In this document: one piece after another, positions 8,852 to 17,385 of the stretch
Layout: each line of letters begins with the position of its first letter
Position numbering within the stretch: position 1 is the first letter of the stretch
NCBI GenBank assembly: GCA_021850095.1
Contig: JAJZRX010000001.1
Span: 1-64,000, forward strand
Length of the DNA: 64,000 bases
Source of the DNA: Deltaproteobacteria bacterium
GTDB taxonomy: Bacteria > Desulfobacterota > Desulfuromonadia > Geobacterales > Pseudopelobacteraceae
Direction of reading: 5' to 3'
Program-made: the position numbers and the translations under genes
Notes under the pieces: model-generated
Database searches by the model: none
Seen by the model: only the letters and a program-made list of their open reading frames with translations
Told to the model about the DNA's origin: nothing

Positions 8852-9478
8852 ATGAAGAAAAGACTGTTGCTGGCCCTGCTTATCGCACTTCCCACCCTGG
8901 CACACGCCGCTGACAGCGTTCCCGTTGTCGAGCCAAAGGGCGCTACCGCCACGATCGAAGCCGCTGCTCCCCAGACCCCGGCCGCACCTTCCAATCCGGC
9001 TGCCGCCGCCGTGCTGCCCAGTCCGAAGCTGGGTTATGTGGACATCGCCCGTATCGGCGCTGATTCGGAGCGCGGAAAAGCTCTTAAATCACTGCTGACG
9101 GCCAGAAAGGACGCCCTGCAGAAAAAGATCGACGGGCGCAAAAAGCAGATCGAGAAACTGAAAACCTCGATCGAATCCAAACTGTCAAGCATGACTCCCC
9201 AGCAGCGTGAAGCCAAGTCCAAAGAGTTCCAGAAAAAGCTTGAGGATTTCCAGAAGTTTGTCCGCAGCTCGGAAGAAGAGCTTTATACTCTGCAGGAAAA
9301 AGAGACCACGGCGCTTTTTGCGGATGTGGAGAAGACGGCGGTTGACTACGGCAAGGCCAATGATTTTGCGGTGATCGTCGTCAAGAAGGAACTGCTGTAT
9401 GTCGGCAACGCCGTGGATGCCCAGGACGTCACCGATGCGCTGATCAAGGCGCTGAATGCGGCCGGAACGAAAAAGTAA
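8852..9478 (+). CDS. OmpH/Skp family periplasmic chaperone
   Basis: A 208-residue protein with a cleavable signal peptide (cut after A-H-A, residue 19), an Ala/Pro-rich linker, then the Skp pattern: a short beta segment (L-G-Y-V-D-I), two long charged helices (residues about 80-165) and a C-terminal strand with V-I-V-V-K-K. Skp trimers hold unfolded outer-membrane proteins in the periplasm. It stands alone, not beside bamA or lpxD, so it may be a paralogue. An earlier in-frame start at 8777 adds a leader that would bury the signal peptide and was rejected. Confidence 0.8.
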   Translation: MKKRLLLALLIALPTLAHAADSVPVVEPKGATATIEAAAPQTPAAPSNPAAAAVLPSPKLGYVDIARIGADSERGKALKSLLTARKDALQKKIDGRKKQIEKLKTSIESKLSSMTPQQREAKSKEFQKKLEDFQKFVRSSEEELYTLQEKETTALFADVEKTAVDYGKANDFAVIVVKKELLYVGNAVDAQDVTDALIKALNAAGTKK

Positions 9479-9490
9479 TTTGAAAACCGG

Positions 9491-10240
9491 TCAGCCGAAC
9501 GGCTGCCAGCGGGTCCGCAGACGGGCCAGCTCCAGGCCGCTTTCGGCGTGTTCTATACGGTGCAGCAGACAGTGCTCATCCCCCTGCTCTGCTGCACAAA
9601 GCGAAACGATCGAATCCCCGTAACAGGCTTCCGCCCGGAAGCCGATCTCTATTTCCATCGGCTGACAGACGTCGGCCACTCTGCCCGGCGCCGCCTCCAG
9701 CCCCCAACCGGCATAGACGGTGTTGTTGACGTGCCGGTTCATGTCAAGATCGGCCCGCAGCACCGGCAGAGCGACCCTGTTTTCCGGAACATCCAGCACC
9801 GGCAGCGTGGCAAAAGCGTCCTCCAGAGCCCGCAGCGGACGCAGCGGATAATGCGGCAGATGCTCGTTGATCCTGACCGGCCGGCGGCTCTTCAGGTTCA
9901 GCACCGCCCACGACGTTGTGGCCGCCCCGATGACCATCCCCCCAGAATCCAGCACTTCATAATCCCGGATTGAAAACAGCCCTTCCCGGGTGGCCGGCCA
10001 GGACCTGATCGCAATTGTATCCCCCCGGTGCGGGTAGCGCTTCATCAGCAGATGTACCCGCGACATGACCCAGGTCAAACCCATAGCCTGCAGGCTCCGG
10101 ACCGAAACCCCCAATTGAGTGGCATGCTCCGAGCCCACATTCTGCAGATAGGCCAGCAGGATGACCGGGCGCAGTTTGCCGCGCACGTCCGTCTCGTGGG
10201 GTCGGATATCGTAGCTGCGTTCCAGCAATGGCTCGCTCAT
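9491..10240 (-). CDS. Acyl-ACP thioesterase (FatA/FatB type)
   Basis: A 249-residue protein made of two hotdog folds, typical of acyl-ACP thioesterases that release free fatty acids from acyl carrier protein. Visible family features are R-P-H-E-T-D near the N-terminus, W-V-M-S-R-V-H, and the second-half D-L-D-M-N-R-H-V-N-N with the conserved Asp, Asn and His of the active site. It overlaps the upstream small membrane-protein gene by four bases (ATGA), so the two are translationally coupled. It converges on the Skp-like gene with only 12 bases between stops. Confidence 0.87.
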   Translation of the reverse strand: MSEPLLERSYDIRPHETDVRGKLRPVILLAYLQNVGSEHATQLGVSVRSLQAMGLTWVMSRVHLLMKRYPHRGDTIAIRSWPATREGLFSIRDYEVLDSGGMVIGAATTSWAVLNLKSRRPVRINEHLPHYPLRPLRALEDAFATLPVLDVPENRVALPVLRADLDMNRHVNNTVYAGWGLEAAPGRVADVCQPMEIEIGFRAEACYGDSIVSLCAAEQGDEHCLLHRIEHAESGLELARLRTRWQPFG

Positions 10241-10566
10241 GGCTGTTCTCCGGTGCGCCCGGAACGCCGTTTCAGATAAAGCTGCCCGGCCAGATCAAAC
10301 ACGACCATGGCGGTCACCAGCAGCAGCAGAGTACGGTTGCCGTTGAAATAGCCCTGGCAGTTGAACAGCATATACAGCACGACCAGCGCCGTCAGCAGGC
10401 CGCGCACCGAGCGGACGGCGCTTTCCTGCAGTTCCGGCTCCTCCTGGCCGCGCATCCGCACAATACGTGGGGCAAGGTGATAGCCCAGTGACGCGTCCAG
10501 AAGCACCAGCAGTATGTTCAGGATAAAGAGGGACAAAAGGATCAGATCGGGAGAAATGGCATTCAT
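10237..10566 (-). CDS. Small membrane protein, unknown function
   Basis: A 109-residue protein with three predicted membrane segments (about residues 7-28, 56-74 and 80-97) and a charged loop E-E-P-E-L-Q-E between the first two. It is the first gene of a two-gene unit with the acyl-ACP thioesterase (four-base overlap), which suggests a membrane-lipid link, but that is inference. Confidence 0.7.
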   Translation of the reverse strand: MNAISPDLILLSLFILNILLVLLDASLGYHLAPRIVRMRGQEEPELQESAVRSVRGLLTALVVLYMLFNCQGYFNGNRTLLLLVTAMVVFDLAGQLYLKRRSGRTGEQP

Positions 10567-10584
10567 GCAACCACTGATACCACA

Positions 10585-10751
10585 AGGGGGGTATCGGCTT
10601 CAAGGCTGCCAGGGATACGTCAAAGTTCCAAGAGTATAAAGAAGCACACATCGAAATATGTGAGCCATACACATTCAGTCAGGTTTATGTGCGTGTCGAA
10701 TCCTTTCCGGAACAGGCGGAAGCGCAACTACCCATTGTATGGCGTTTTTAG
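10585..10751 (+). pseudogene. Possible gene remnant beside the insertion sequence
   Basis: An open stretch of about 55 codons follows an in-frame TGA, has no start codon, and ends in a TAG that touches the tentative left end of the IS. Its composition looks coding (F-S-Q-V-Y-V-R-V-E-S-F) but I do not recognise it. It may be the tail of a gene damaged by the insertion; chance is also possible. Confidence 0.25.
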
Positions 10752-10778
10752 GGTGATTTGATTGATTTTAGAAAAGCT

Positions 10779-11225
10779 CTACAGGCCGATCAATGCGAGC
10801 GAGAGGTGTTGCTGTGCTGCGAAGTGGCGTAATGCGCTGGCGATGTTGGTGAATGAATTAAGCCGTAAAATGCTGATAGCCAGATTTTTCAACGTAGCCA
10901 TGACCTGTGGAGCCGTTTTGGTGCGAATTTGAGATCGATCTTCGTCGAAGGTTGTATCTCTGACGTGGTGCAGCGAATTTTCAATTGACCAGTGCCCCCT
11001 GTTTAGCTCCAGCAACCGTTCTGGCGACGCCTTTTCCGGGGAGAGACTCGTGATACCGAAGACCACTTCGTGGCGCTGTTTACCGGACTTTAGCATTTCG
11101 GTAATTCGTTCAATGCGCATTACCTGCTTGTGGCAAGGAAACTCCAGGTATCCATTCAGATCGCTACTGGCCCAGATTCTTCTGATTTCCAGCCGGCCAT
11201 GACCTTTATCGACTGTTTCATGCAC
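10779..11225 (-). pseudogene. ISAs1 transposase, C-terminal part after a frameshift
   Basis: A 148-residue frame that continues the ISAs1 transposase: H-E-T-V-D-K-G-H-G-R-L-E follows the DDE core, and H-W-S-I-E-N-S-L-H-H-V carries the third catalytic acid (Glu). It overlaps the N-terminal frame by eight bases. Removing one base from the C-run at about 11226-11230 (part of a T5-C5 tract on the coding strand) would join both frames as E-S-F-S-P-V-H-E-T. The transposase is therefore either inactivated or the run is mis-sequenced. Programmed frameshifting would have to be +1, not the usual -1 of IS elements. Confidence 0.8.
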
Positions 11226-12561
11226 CGGGGGAAAAAGACTCCATCGAGAGGCTTTCGATATCCTGTTTCAGGGTGGGCTGATTATCTTTCACCGTAAAGA
11301 GATAGTCAGCATGTTTTTCCTCCACGATAAAACGGGCGGTATCCTTCTGGGTATGCATGGCATCTGCGGTTACGACACAACCGGCAATGTCAATATTTGC
11401 CAGTAAGGGGCGTACGGCGGTAATTTCATTGCTTTTAGCGGCAACGGCCTGTTGGGCGATCACGACACCTTCTTTATGGAGAAAGACGCTTACCAAGTGG
11501 GTTTGTTTCCCACCTTCAGAGGTGGACCCACGCGAGGTCTTACCATCAAGAGCAATGGCATTGCCCGCAACCGGAGTCTGGGTAATCAGCCACTGACTGA
11601 CCGCCGTATCCAGAGCTACGGCATCGACCGCTTGCATGGTTCTACGCAACGTCGGTTCGCTTGGGGTAATAAAGAAAGCGGTTTTCTTGTCAAAGCGGCA
11701 TCCCATACGCTTACGCATATCCTGGGTAGTTCTTTCTGCCCATTCGCCAATAGCGATATATGACTTTGCTCCGCTCAAGACGGCGCACACTGCAACCGTC
11801 AGCACGGAAAGCATTCGGTGTCTGACACCTCGCTTCATACGCGGATCGGGCACAGTACGCAAATAATCGATAAGCCCGCCATCTGTTTCAATTGCTACGG
11901 CATCAAGGTTCATGGCAACCTCAGCGGGAAGAAGTTCCGGATGTGGTAAAGGGTCGGCAAGCAGGCGAAGAGCGTTGTGTGAAAGCGGGCGAACAAAGAT
12001 GGTTTTAAGGTTCCCATGCTGATAGTATTTCCTGCCATTTCTATTGAATCCGCGGGTTTTACCGAGAGGGAGCCAACCGGCAGCCTTGTAGCAGGTCCCA
12101 AGAAAACGGCTGTCATCGACAAAGGTTTCCACCATGAGGATCGGGTGGCCGTACAGCGCCTGCCAATCAGCGGAAAGTCGTTTTGTCGTCAGCGACAGCA
12201 CCTTGGAGGCAAGGTTCTTTATTCTGACATCAGGCAGAATCAAAAAGCGGACATTGTTGGCAACCAACTTCAGTCGTTGCCATTGAATTGCCGGTTTCCA
12301 ACCGATAAAGCCATCTCGGTGGCGACTCTTCAAAGCAGCGGCACCAAAGCCGACAAGGGCGACCCACTGTCCGTCAAGGATAGCTACATAGCGCATGGCT
12401 TCGCCGACAATCGCACGTAAACCGAGATAGTGGTGCTTCTTGACAAGATCATTCCACCGGGATTGCTCGCTGGGAAAAATAGGACGGACTTCGAGGAGAC
12501 CAATCGGCTGGTATTCAAAATGAAGGGAAGAAGTGGCTGCTGATCCGGAACGAGTTTGCAT
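11218..12561 (-). CDS. DruA (DUF4338) domain fused to ISAs1 transposase, N-terminal part
   Basis: A 447-residue frame. Residues about 20-205 match the DUF4338/DruA type (R-W-N-D-L-V-K-K-H-H-Y-L-G, later R-K-Y-Y-Q-H-G-N-L-K-T-I-F), the domain known from the Druantia anti-phage system. Residues 220-290 are the ISAs1-associated helical domain (V-P-D-P-R-M-K-R-G-V-R-H) and the DDE fold follows, with D339 (A-L-D-G-K) and D400 (T-A-D-A-M-H). It then shifts frame and stops after S-F-S-P-G-A; the missing Glu is in the downstream frame. The fusion places a DruA domain on a transposable element rather than in a defence operon. Confidence 0.82.
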   Translation of the reverse strand: MQTRSGSAATSSLHFEYQPIGLLEVRPIFPSEQSRWNDLVKKHHYLGLRAIVGEAMRYVAILDGQWVALVGFGAAALKSRHRDGFIGWKPAIQWQRLKLVANNVRFLILPDVRIKNLASKVLSLTTKRLSADWQALYGHPILMVETFVDDSRFLGTCYKAAGWLPLGKTRGFNRNGRKYYQHGNLKTIFVRPLSHNALRLLADPLPHPELLPAEVAMNLDAVAIETDGGLIDYLRTVPDPRMKRGVRHRMLSVLTVAVCAVLSGAKSYIAIGEWAERTTQDMRKRMGCRFDKKTAFFITPSEPTLRRTMQAVDAVALDTAVSQWLITQTPVAGNAIALDGKTSRGSTSEGGKQTHLVSVFLHKEGVVIAQQAVAAKSNEITAVRPLLANIDIAGCVVTADAMHTQKDTARFIVEEKHADYLFTVKDNQPTLKQDIESLSMESFSPGA

Positions 12562-12688
12562 ATCGATATGTTACACGCAACGGAGAGAAAAAACCAGTGA
12601 AATTTAATCGCTCTTAAATTGTCTAGAGATAGCACTGACTTTGACGGGACCCTGAAGGCTGCAGATGACGGCAGGGCTCATTTTAGGG

Positions 12689-12955
12689 TCAGACCATCGG
12701 CTCCGGCCGCGTTGCCTGTTCCCACTCGGCCAGCTTCCGCAGCGCTTCGGCGGCGCTGGTTCCGCACATTTCCGGGCAGGGGCGCAGGCTGGTGCAGACC
12801 GCCGGACGTTCGGGCCGGCCGAAGATCCGGCAGCGCTTGTCGGGTGTCAATTGCGGGCAGGGTACCCCGGCCGGCTTGCCGTCCGGCAGGCCCGGAATCG
12901 CCGACGAGATTGAGGGCGCGATGCAGCAGGCGGCACAGCCGCTGCGGCATTGCAT
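12689..12955 (-). CDS. YkgJ-family cysteine-cluster protein
   Basis: An 88-residue protein with the CxxxCxxCC pattern at its N-terminus (C3, C7, C10, C11) and a later Cys group (P-C-P-Q-L, R-C-R-I-F, V-C-T-S, P-C-P-E-M-C) typical of the YkgJ/UPF0153 zinc- or iron-chelating family of unknown role. The ATG at 12955 overlaps the stop of the upstream ATPase gene (TGATG), so translation is coupled. A longer frame extends upstream but is a shadow of the ATPase gene. Confidence 0.78.
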   Translation of the reverse strand: MQCRSGCAACCIAPSISSAIPGLPDGKPAGVPCPQLTPDKRCRIFGRPERPAVCTSLRPCPEMCGTSAAEALRKLAEWEQATRPEPMV

Positions 12956-13710
12956 CAGCTGGTGGGAAACCATATCCCGGCCCCCATGGCCATGCCGATA
13001 TCGCGGCAGCCCAGGTAATCGCTGTGAACCCGCAGGCAGTTTTCGGTGATGGACAGGCCGACCTCGACCTTGTGAAAGGCTTCGTTGCGGCTGTGGTCGG
13101 CCACCAGCAGAACGGTGGAGTTTATCTGGCGCAGTTTGAGATACAGTTCGGAAATGTTCTTCAGGTTCTCGGGGAAAAAGTCTTCGACCGGGTCGAGCAC
13201 GATCAGCTTGCATTTGAAGTATTCGCTGAACTGATGCAGGTAGGTATAGGTCTTGGTCATGCTTCCGGAAACATCCACCAGCTGCGGCGAAACACCGAAG
13301 CACTCGTCAAACAGGGAAACATGGGTGAAGTTATCCAGGTTTTCATCGATGCGGGCTGACAGATCCGGAGCGGAGACCGACCACTCGCGCACCAGGCGCT
13401 TGAAGCGGCGATGGCTGTCTTCATCGGTGTCGCGGCCATTGATATACAGCACCTTGCCCGGCTGCAGGCATTCATAGCGATTGAGGAATGGCAATCCGAA
13501 AGCGACCGACATGGCCAGTTGGGTCGCCAGGGTTGTCTTGCCGAAGATGTCACTGGTCTGCAGCGAGACCAGGGCCTTGGCCGGGATCAGTTCGCTGATC
13601 AGGTACTCTTCCGGTTTCGGCTGGATAAACTGGCGATTCTGCCACTCCTGTATGCCCAGTTTCCGGGCAAAGGGATTCTCTTCGATCTTCAGGTTGGCGC
13701 TGACGGTCAT
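12955..13710 (-). CDS. RecA/RepA-like P-loop ATPase (AAA_25 type) with degenerate Walker A
   Basis: A 251-residue soluble protein. Residues 43-90 follow the RepA-like ATPase pattern (A-K-A-L-V-S-L then G-K-T-T at 57-60, then P-G-K-V-L-Y-I-N-G). The canonical first glycine of Walker A is missing: the loop reads Q-T-S-D-I-F-G-K-T. Walker B is K-L-I-V-L-D-P-V-E-D (residues 168-177), followed by V-A-D-H-S-R where related proteins carry sensor residues. It is coupled to the YkgJ-family gene. The start at 13710 was chosen because the extra N-terminus from 13803 is not family-like. Role unknown; ATP binding is likely but needs testing. Confidence 0.72.
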   Translation of the reverse strand: MTVSANLKIEENPFARKLGIQEWQNRQFIQPKPEEYLISELIPAKALVSLQTSDIFGKTTLATQLAMSVAFGLPFLNRYECLQPGKVLYINGRDTDEDSHRRFKRLVREWSVSAPDLSARIDENLDNFTHVSLFDECFGVSPQLVDVSGSMTKTYTYLHQFSEYFKCKLIVLDPVEDFFPENLKNISELYLKLRQINSTVLLVADHSRNEAFHKVEVGLSITENCLRVHSDYLGCRDIGMAMGAGIWFPTS

Positions 13711-13912
13711 AATCTGGTCCTTGTATTGGCATTCAACAACTAAAAGCCGGGATGAAACGGCATGTTTGATCCCGGTTTTGCCAGCTGAAAGGTGAAATGT
13801 CAACCTTTGCAGAAACTCCAGGTTTGCTGGGCCTTTCCGACTGGTAGAAAAGTGAAATGGTATATGATTCGCTTAATGTGTAAAAAATAATATTAAATTT
13901 TAGATGGTTAGC

Positions 13913-13940
13913 TTGACATGCGCTTTATGTGCGCTAGCCT
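13913..13940 (+). promoter_or_regulatory. Possible sigma-70 promoter of the large lipoprotein gene
   Basis: TTGACA at 13913-13918 is followed after 16 bases by TAGCCT at 13935-13940, about 42 bases before the start codon. The -35 is perfect; the -10 is weak. Confidence 0.4.
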
Positions 13941-13982
13941 TGCAGATACAGGTAATATAAATCCGCAGCAAGGAGGACTATT

Positions 13983-15758
13983 ATGAAAAGGGTTTGGAAG
14001 TTGTTTATGTCGGTAAGCCTGATGGCGCTTACCATGTTGTTTGTGTCGGCGTGCAGTGACGGTGGCGGTGGAGGGGCGCCTTCTACGGCCCTGAAGGGGA
14101 CCGCCGCAGCCGGTGCGCCAATTATTGGTACGGTTTTCGTTAAAGACAGTAAAGGTGAGGAAAGGTCTGAACCTGTTGAAGCAACCGATAACGGTAACTA
14201 CTCCATTGATGTCAGCGGCATGACCGGGCCTTTCAAGCTCAAGGCGGTTGGTATGGTCGGCAACAGTTCTGTTACCTACTGTTCGCTGGCAACTGCCGAT
14301 GATCTTGGTAAAAACATCAACATTACGCCCTTCACTGACCTGATCGTGGCCAGCATTGCCAGCCAAGTTGCCACAAACTTCTACTCAAACGGCGATCCGG
14401 CACAGATAACAACAACTGCCATAGCAACTCAGGTTGAAGCCTTAACCAATGCGCTGACACCTGTTTTACAGGGTATGGGCATCTCCACATCTATTGATCT
14501 GCTTAGGGCATCGTTCACACCTAATGTGGATGCCGTTGACAAGATGATGGACATAGTCAAGGTATCTGTTGATCCGGCTACGACAGCGGTGACTATTGAA
14601 AACATAATCGATAAATCCAAAATCACCTCAACAACTGCTGGTGGGACGATGACAGGCACATTGACTGCCCCGACGACAGCTCAACTTACCGACATTGAAC
14701 TGATTCGCGACGGCATTAAAGCCTTCACGGACAAGTTCGCATCTTCAATGCCCTTATCACCTTACACTGAATTGAAAGCCCTCTTTGACGAAACCAACTT
14801 CATGGATAACGGTCGCAATCTCGACAATTTCCTGCAGGAAATTACGACAGACGGGTCGGTTATCGGTATGACTGCATCTGCGCCAACCTTTATCGAGTTT
14901 GACTCTGCTACTGGCAAGGCATTGGTCGAGTTTACCGTTACGCTGCCTAAAAACGCCAATTCAACAGAAGTCATCAGATGGCGTTTCCAGAAAACCAATG
15001 GCAAATGGTATGCACTTGGCGATGGTCGCATTCTGGATATTGAAATTGTTGCTACCGCTTATAAAATGCAGGCTACGACACAACAAAATCGTTCTGTTTA
15101 TGGTACCGGCATTGCCCTGCATGTTGATGACGAATTCAAAACTAGCGGTGTCCACCATGTGACTGTTGCCGGCCCTGGACTTCCTAGCGCCGGCGTCACG
15201 CTCTATCAACAAATAAGCAATACCGACAGCAATTCAAGGCAATTTACCATTGATCCGAACGGTATGGATATGAACAACGTGTATTGGCTTGCCCAGGACA
15301 CTGCTGCCAATGACAGCGCTATTCTGGCAGCATTCCCTGCCGGTAGCGACAGCAATCTTCCCTATACTGTCACACTATTCAATTCCATCAATGGCCAGAT
15401 GGATCAATACACTATCATGATGACAAAGCGCCCTTACACCTATGCCGAGCTGGCAACAGCACCTTTTGCAACACTCGTCAAGCCGGCAACCCTGGCTGAT
15501 CTGGCCGGATTTCAGCTTAATGTTGCCCAGACAATCACCTGGACGCTTGCCCCAGGTACTACATCTGACTGGCTGCAGGTACAGGTTTGGGGTGCAGCAA
15601 ATGGTGAGTACACCGATAAAAGCGTGGATTTGACGGATGCGCAAACATCTGCAACCGCCACATTGTCAGGCTCCTTCACTCCGATGGCCGGTTCGGTTTG
15701 GCTTACGGTTGATGATGCCGACAAGCGCATGTTGAGCACTTCGATCAACGGCAATTAA
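13983..15758 (+). CDS. Large secreted lipoprotein, unknown function
   Basis: A 591-residue protein with a lipoprotein signal peptide (F-V-S-A-C, Cys24) followed by a Gly-rich tether. Residues about 35-90 look like a carboxypeptidase-regulatory-like beta-sandwich (K-G-T-A-A-A-G-A-P-I-I-G-T-V, then N-G-N-Y-S-I-D-V). The middle is helical and Thr-rich, and the C-terminal 250 residues look like beta-sandwich domains. It has an excellent AAGGAGG ribosome site. Base composition is visibly more A+T-rich than neighbouring genes, which may point to later acquisition. The product should sit on the outer membrane, perhaps at the surface; no catalytic motif was recognised. Confidence 0.8.
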   Translation: MKRVWKLFMSVSLMALTMLFVSACSDGGGGGAPSTALKGTAAAGAPIIGTVFVKDSKGEERSEPVEATDNGNYSIDVSGMTGPFKLKAVGMVGNSSVTYCSLATADDLGKNINITPFTDLIVASIASQVATNFYSNGDPAQITTTAIATQVEALTNALTPVLQGMGISTSIDLLRASFTPNVDAVDKMMDIVKVSVDPATTAVTIENIIDKSKITSTTAGGTMTGTLTAPTTAQLTDIELIRDGIKAFTDKFASSMPLSPYTELKALFDETNFMDNGRNLDNFLQEITTDGSVIGMTASAPTFIEFDSATGKALVEFTVTLPKNANSTEVIRWRFQKTNGKWYALGDGRILDIEIVATAYKMQATTQQNRSVYGTGIALHVDDEFKTSGVHHVTVAGPGLPSAGVTLYQQISNTDSNSRQFTIDPNGMDMNNVYWLAQDTAANDSAILAAFPAGSDSNLPYTVTLFNSINGQMDQYTIMMTKRPYTYAELATAPFATLVKPATLADLAGFQLNVAQTITWTLAPGTTSDWLQVQVWGAANGEYTDKSVDLTDAQTSATATLSGSFTPMAGSVWLTVDDADKRMLSTSINGN

Positions 15759-15787
15759 ATAAAAATAAGCTTTCATATTCACACAAG

Positions 15788-15822
15788 AAAGCCGCCCTGC
15801 ACAGTCTGCAGGGCGGCTTTTT
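15788..15822. terminator. Intrinsic terminator between converging genes
   Basis: AAAGCCGCCCTGCA and its exact complement TGCAGGGCGGCTTT enclose a five-base loop and are followed by T residues. The A-run on the other side lets it serve both the lipoprotein gene and ahcY. Confidence 0.9.
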
Positions 15823-15842
15823 GCTGTTGATATGCTACCTGA

Positions 15843-17237
<1,395 letters not shown>

Positions 17238-17385
17238 GTGTGTATTCTCCTTTTGTTGTGGTGTTGATGATAACAGGCTGGAAGATCATCTGACTGCTTT
17301 TTGGGCAGATCGTAAGCCTGGTTATGTGCTTACTGAAAGAACATTTACTCAACTCGTCACTTGTTCCGGCTGTCTTGCAACTTTC

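Larger units (their letters stand above)
10749..12654 (-). mobile_element. ISAs1-type insertion sequence with DruA-fused transposase
   Basis: The element holds a transposase split into two frames (12561-11218 and 11225-10779). The outer ends are tentative: T/C-AGGGT appears outward at both sides (10749 on the left, complement ACCCTG ending at 12654 on the right), but the inverted match is short and no target duplication was found. Confidence 0.6.

Noticed and set aside
11218-12561. Druantia defence system
   Set aside because: Only a DruA-type domain is present, fused to a transposase; no DruB-DruE genes are nearby.
12646-12654. Exact IS ends with target-site duplication
   Set aside because: The shared AGGGT is too short and the flanks do not match each other; ends are left tentative.
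17238-17385. SAH or SAM riboswitch in the ahcY leader
   Set aside because: The conserved core sequences and pairing were not found; only a plain ribosome site is visible.
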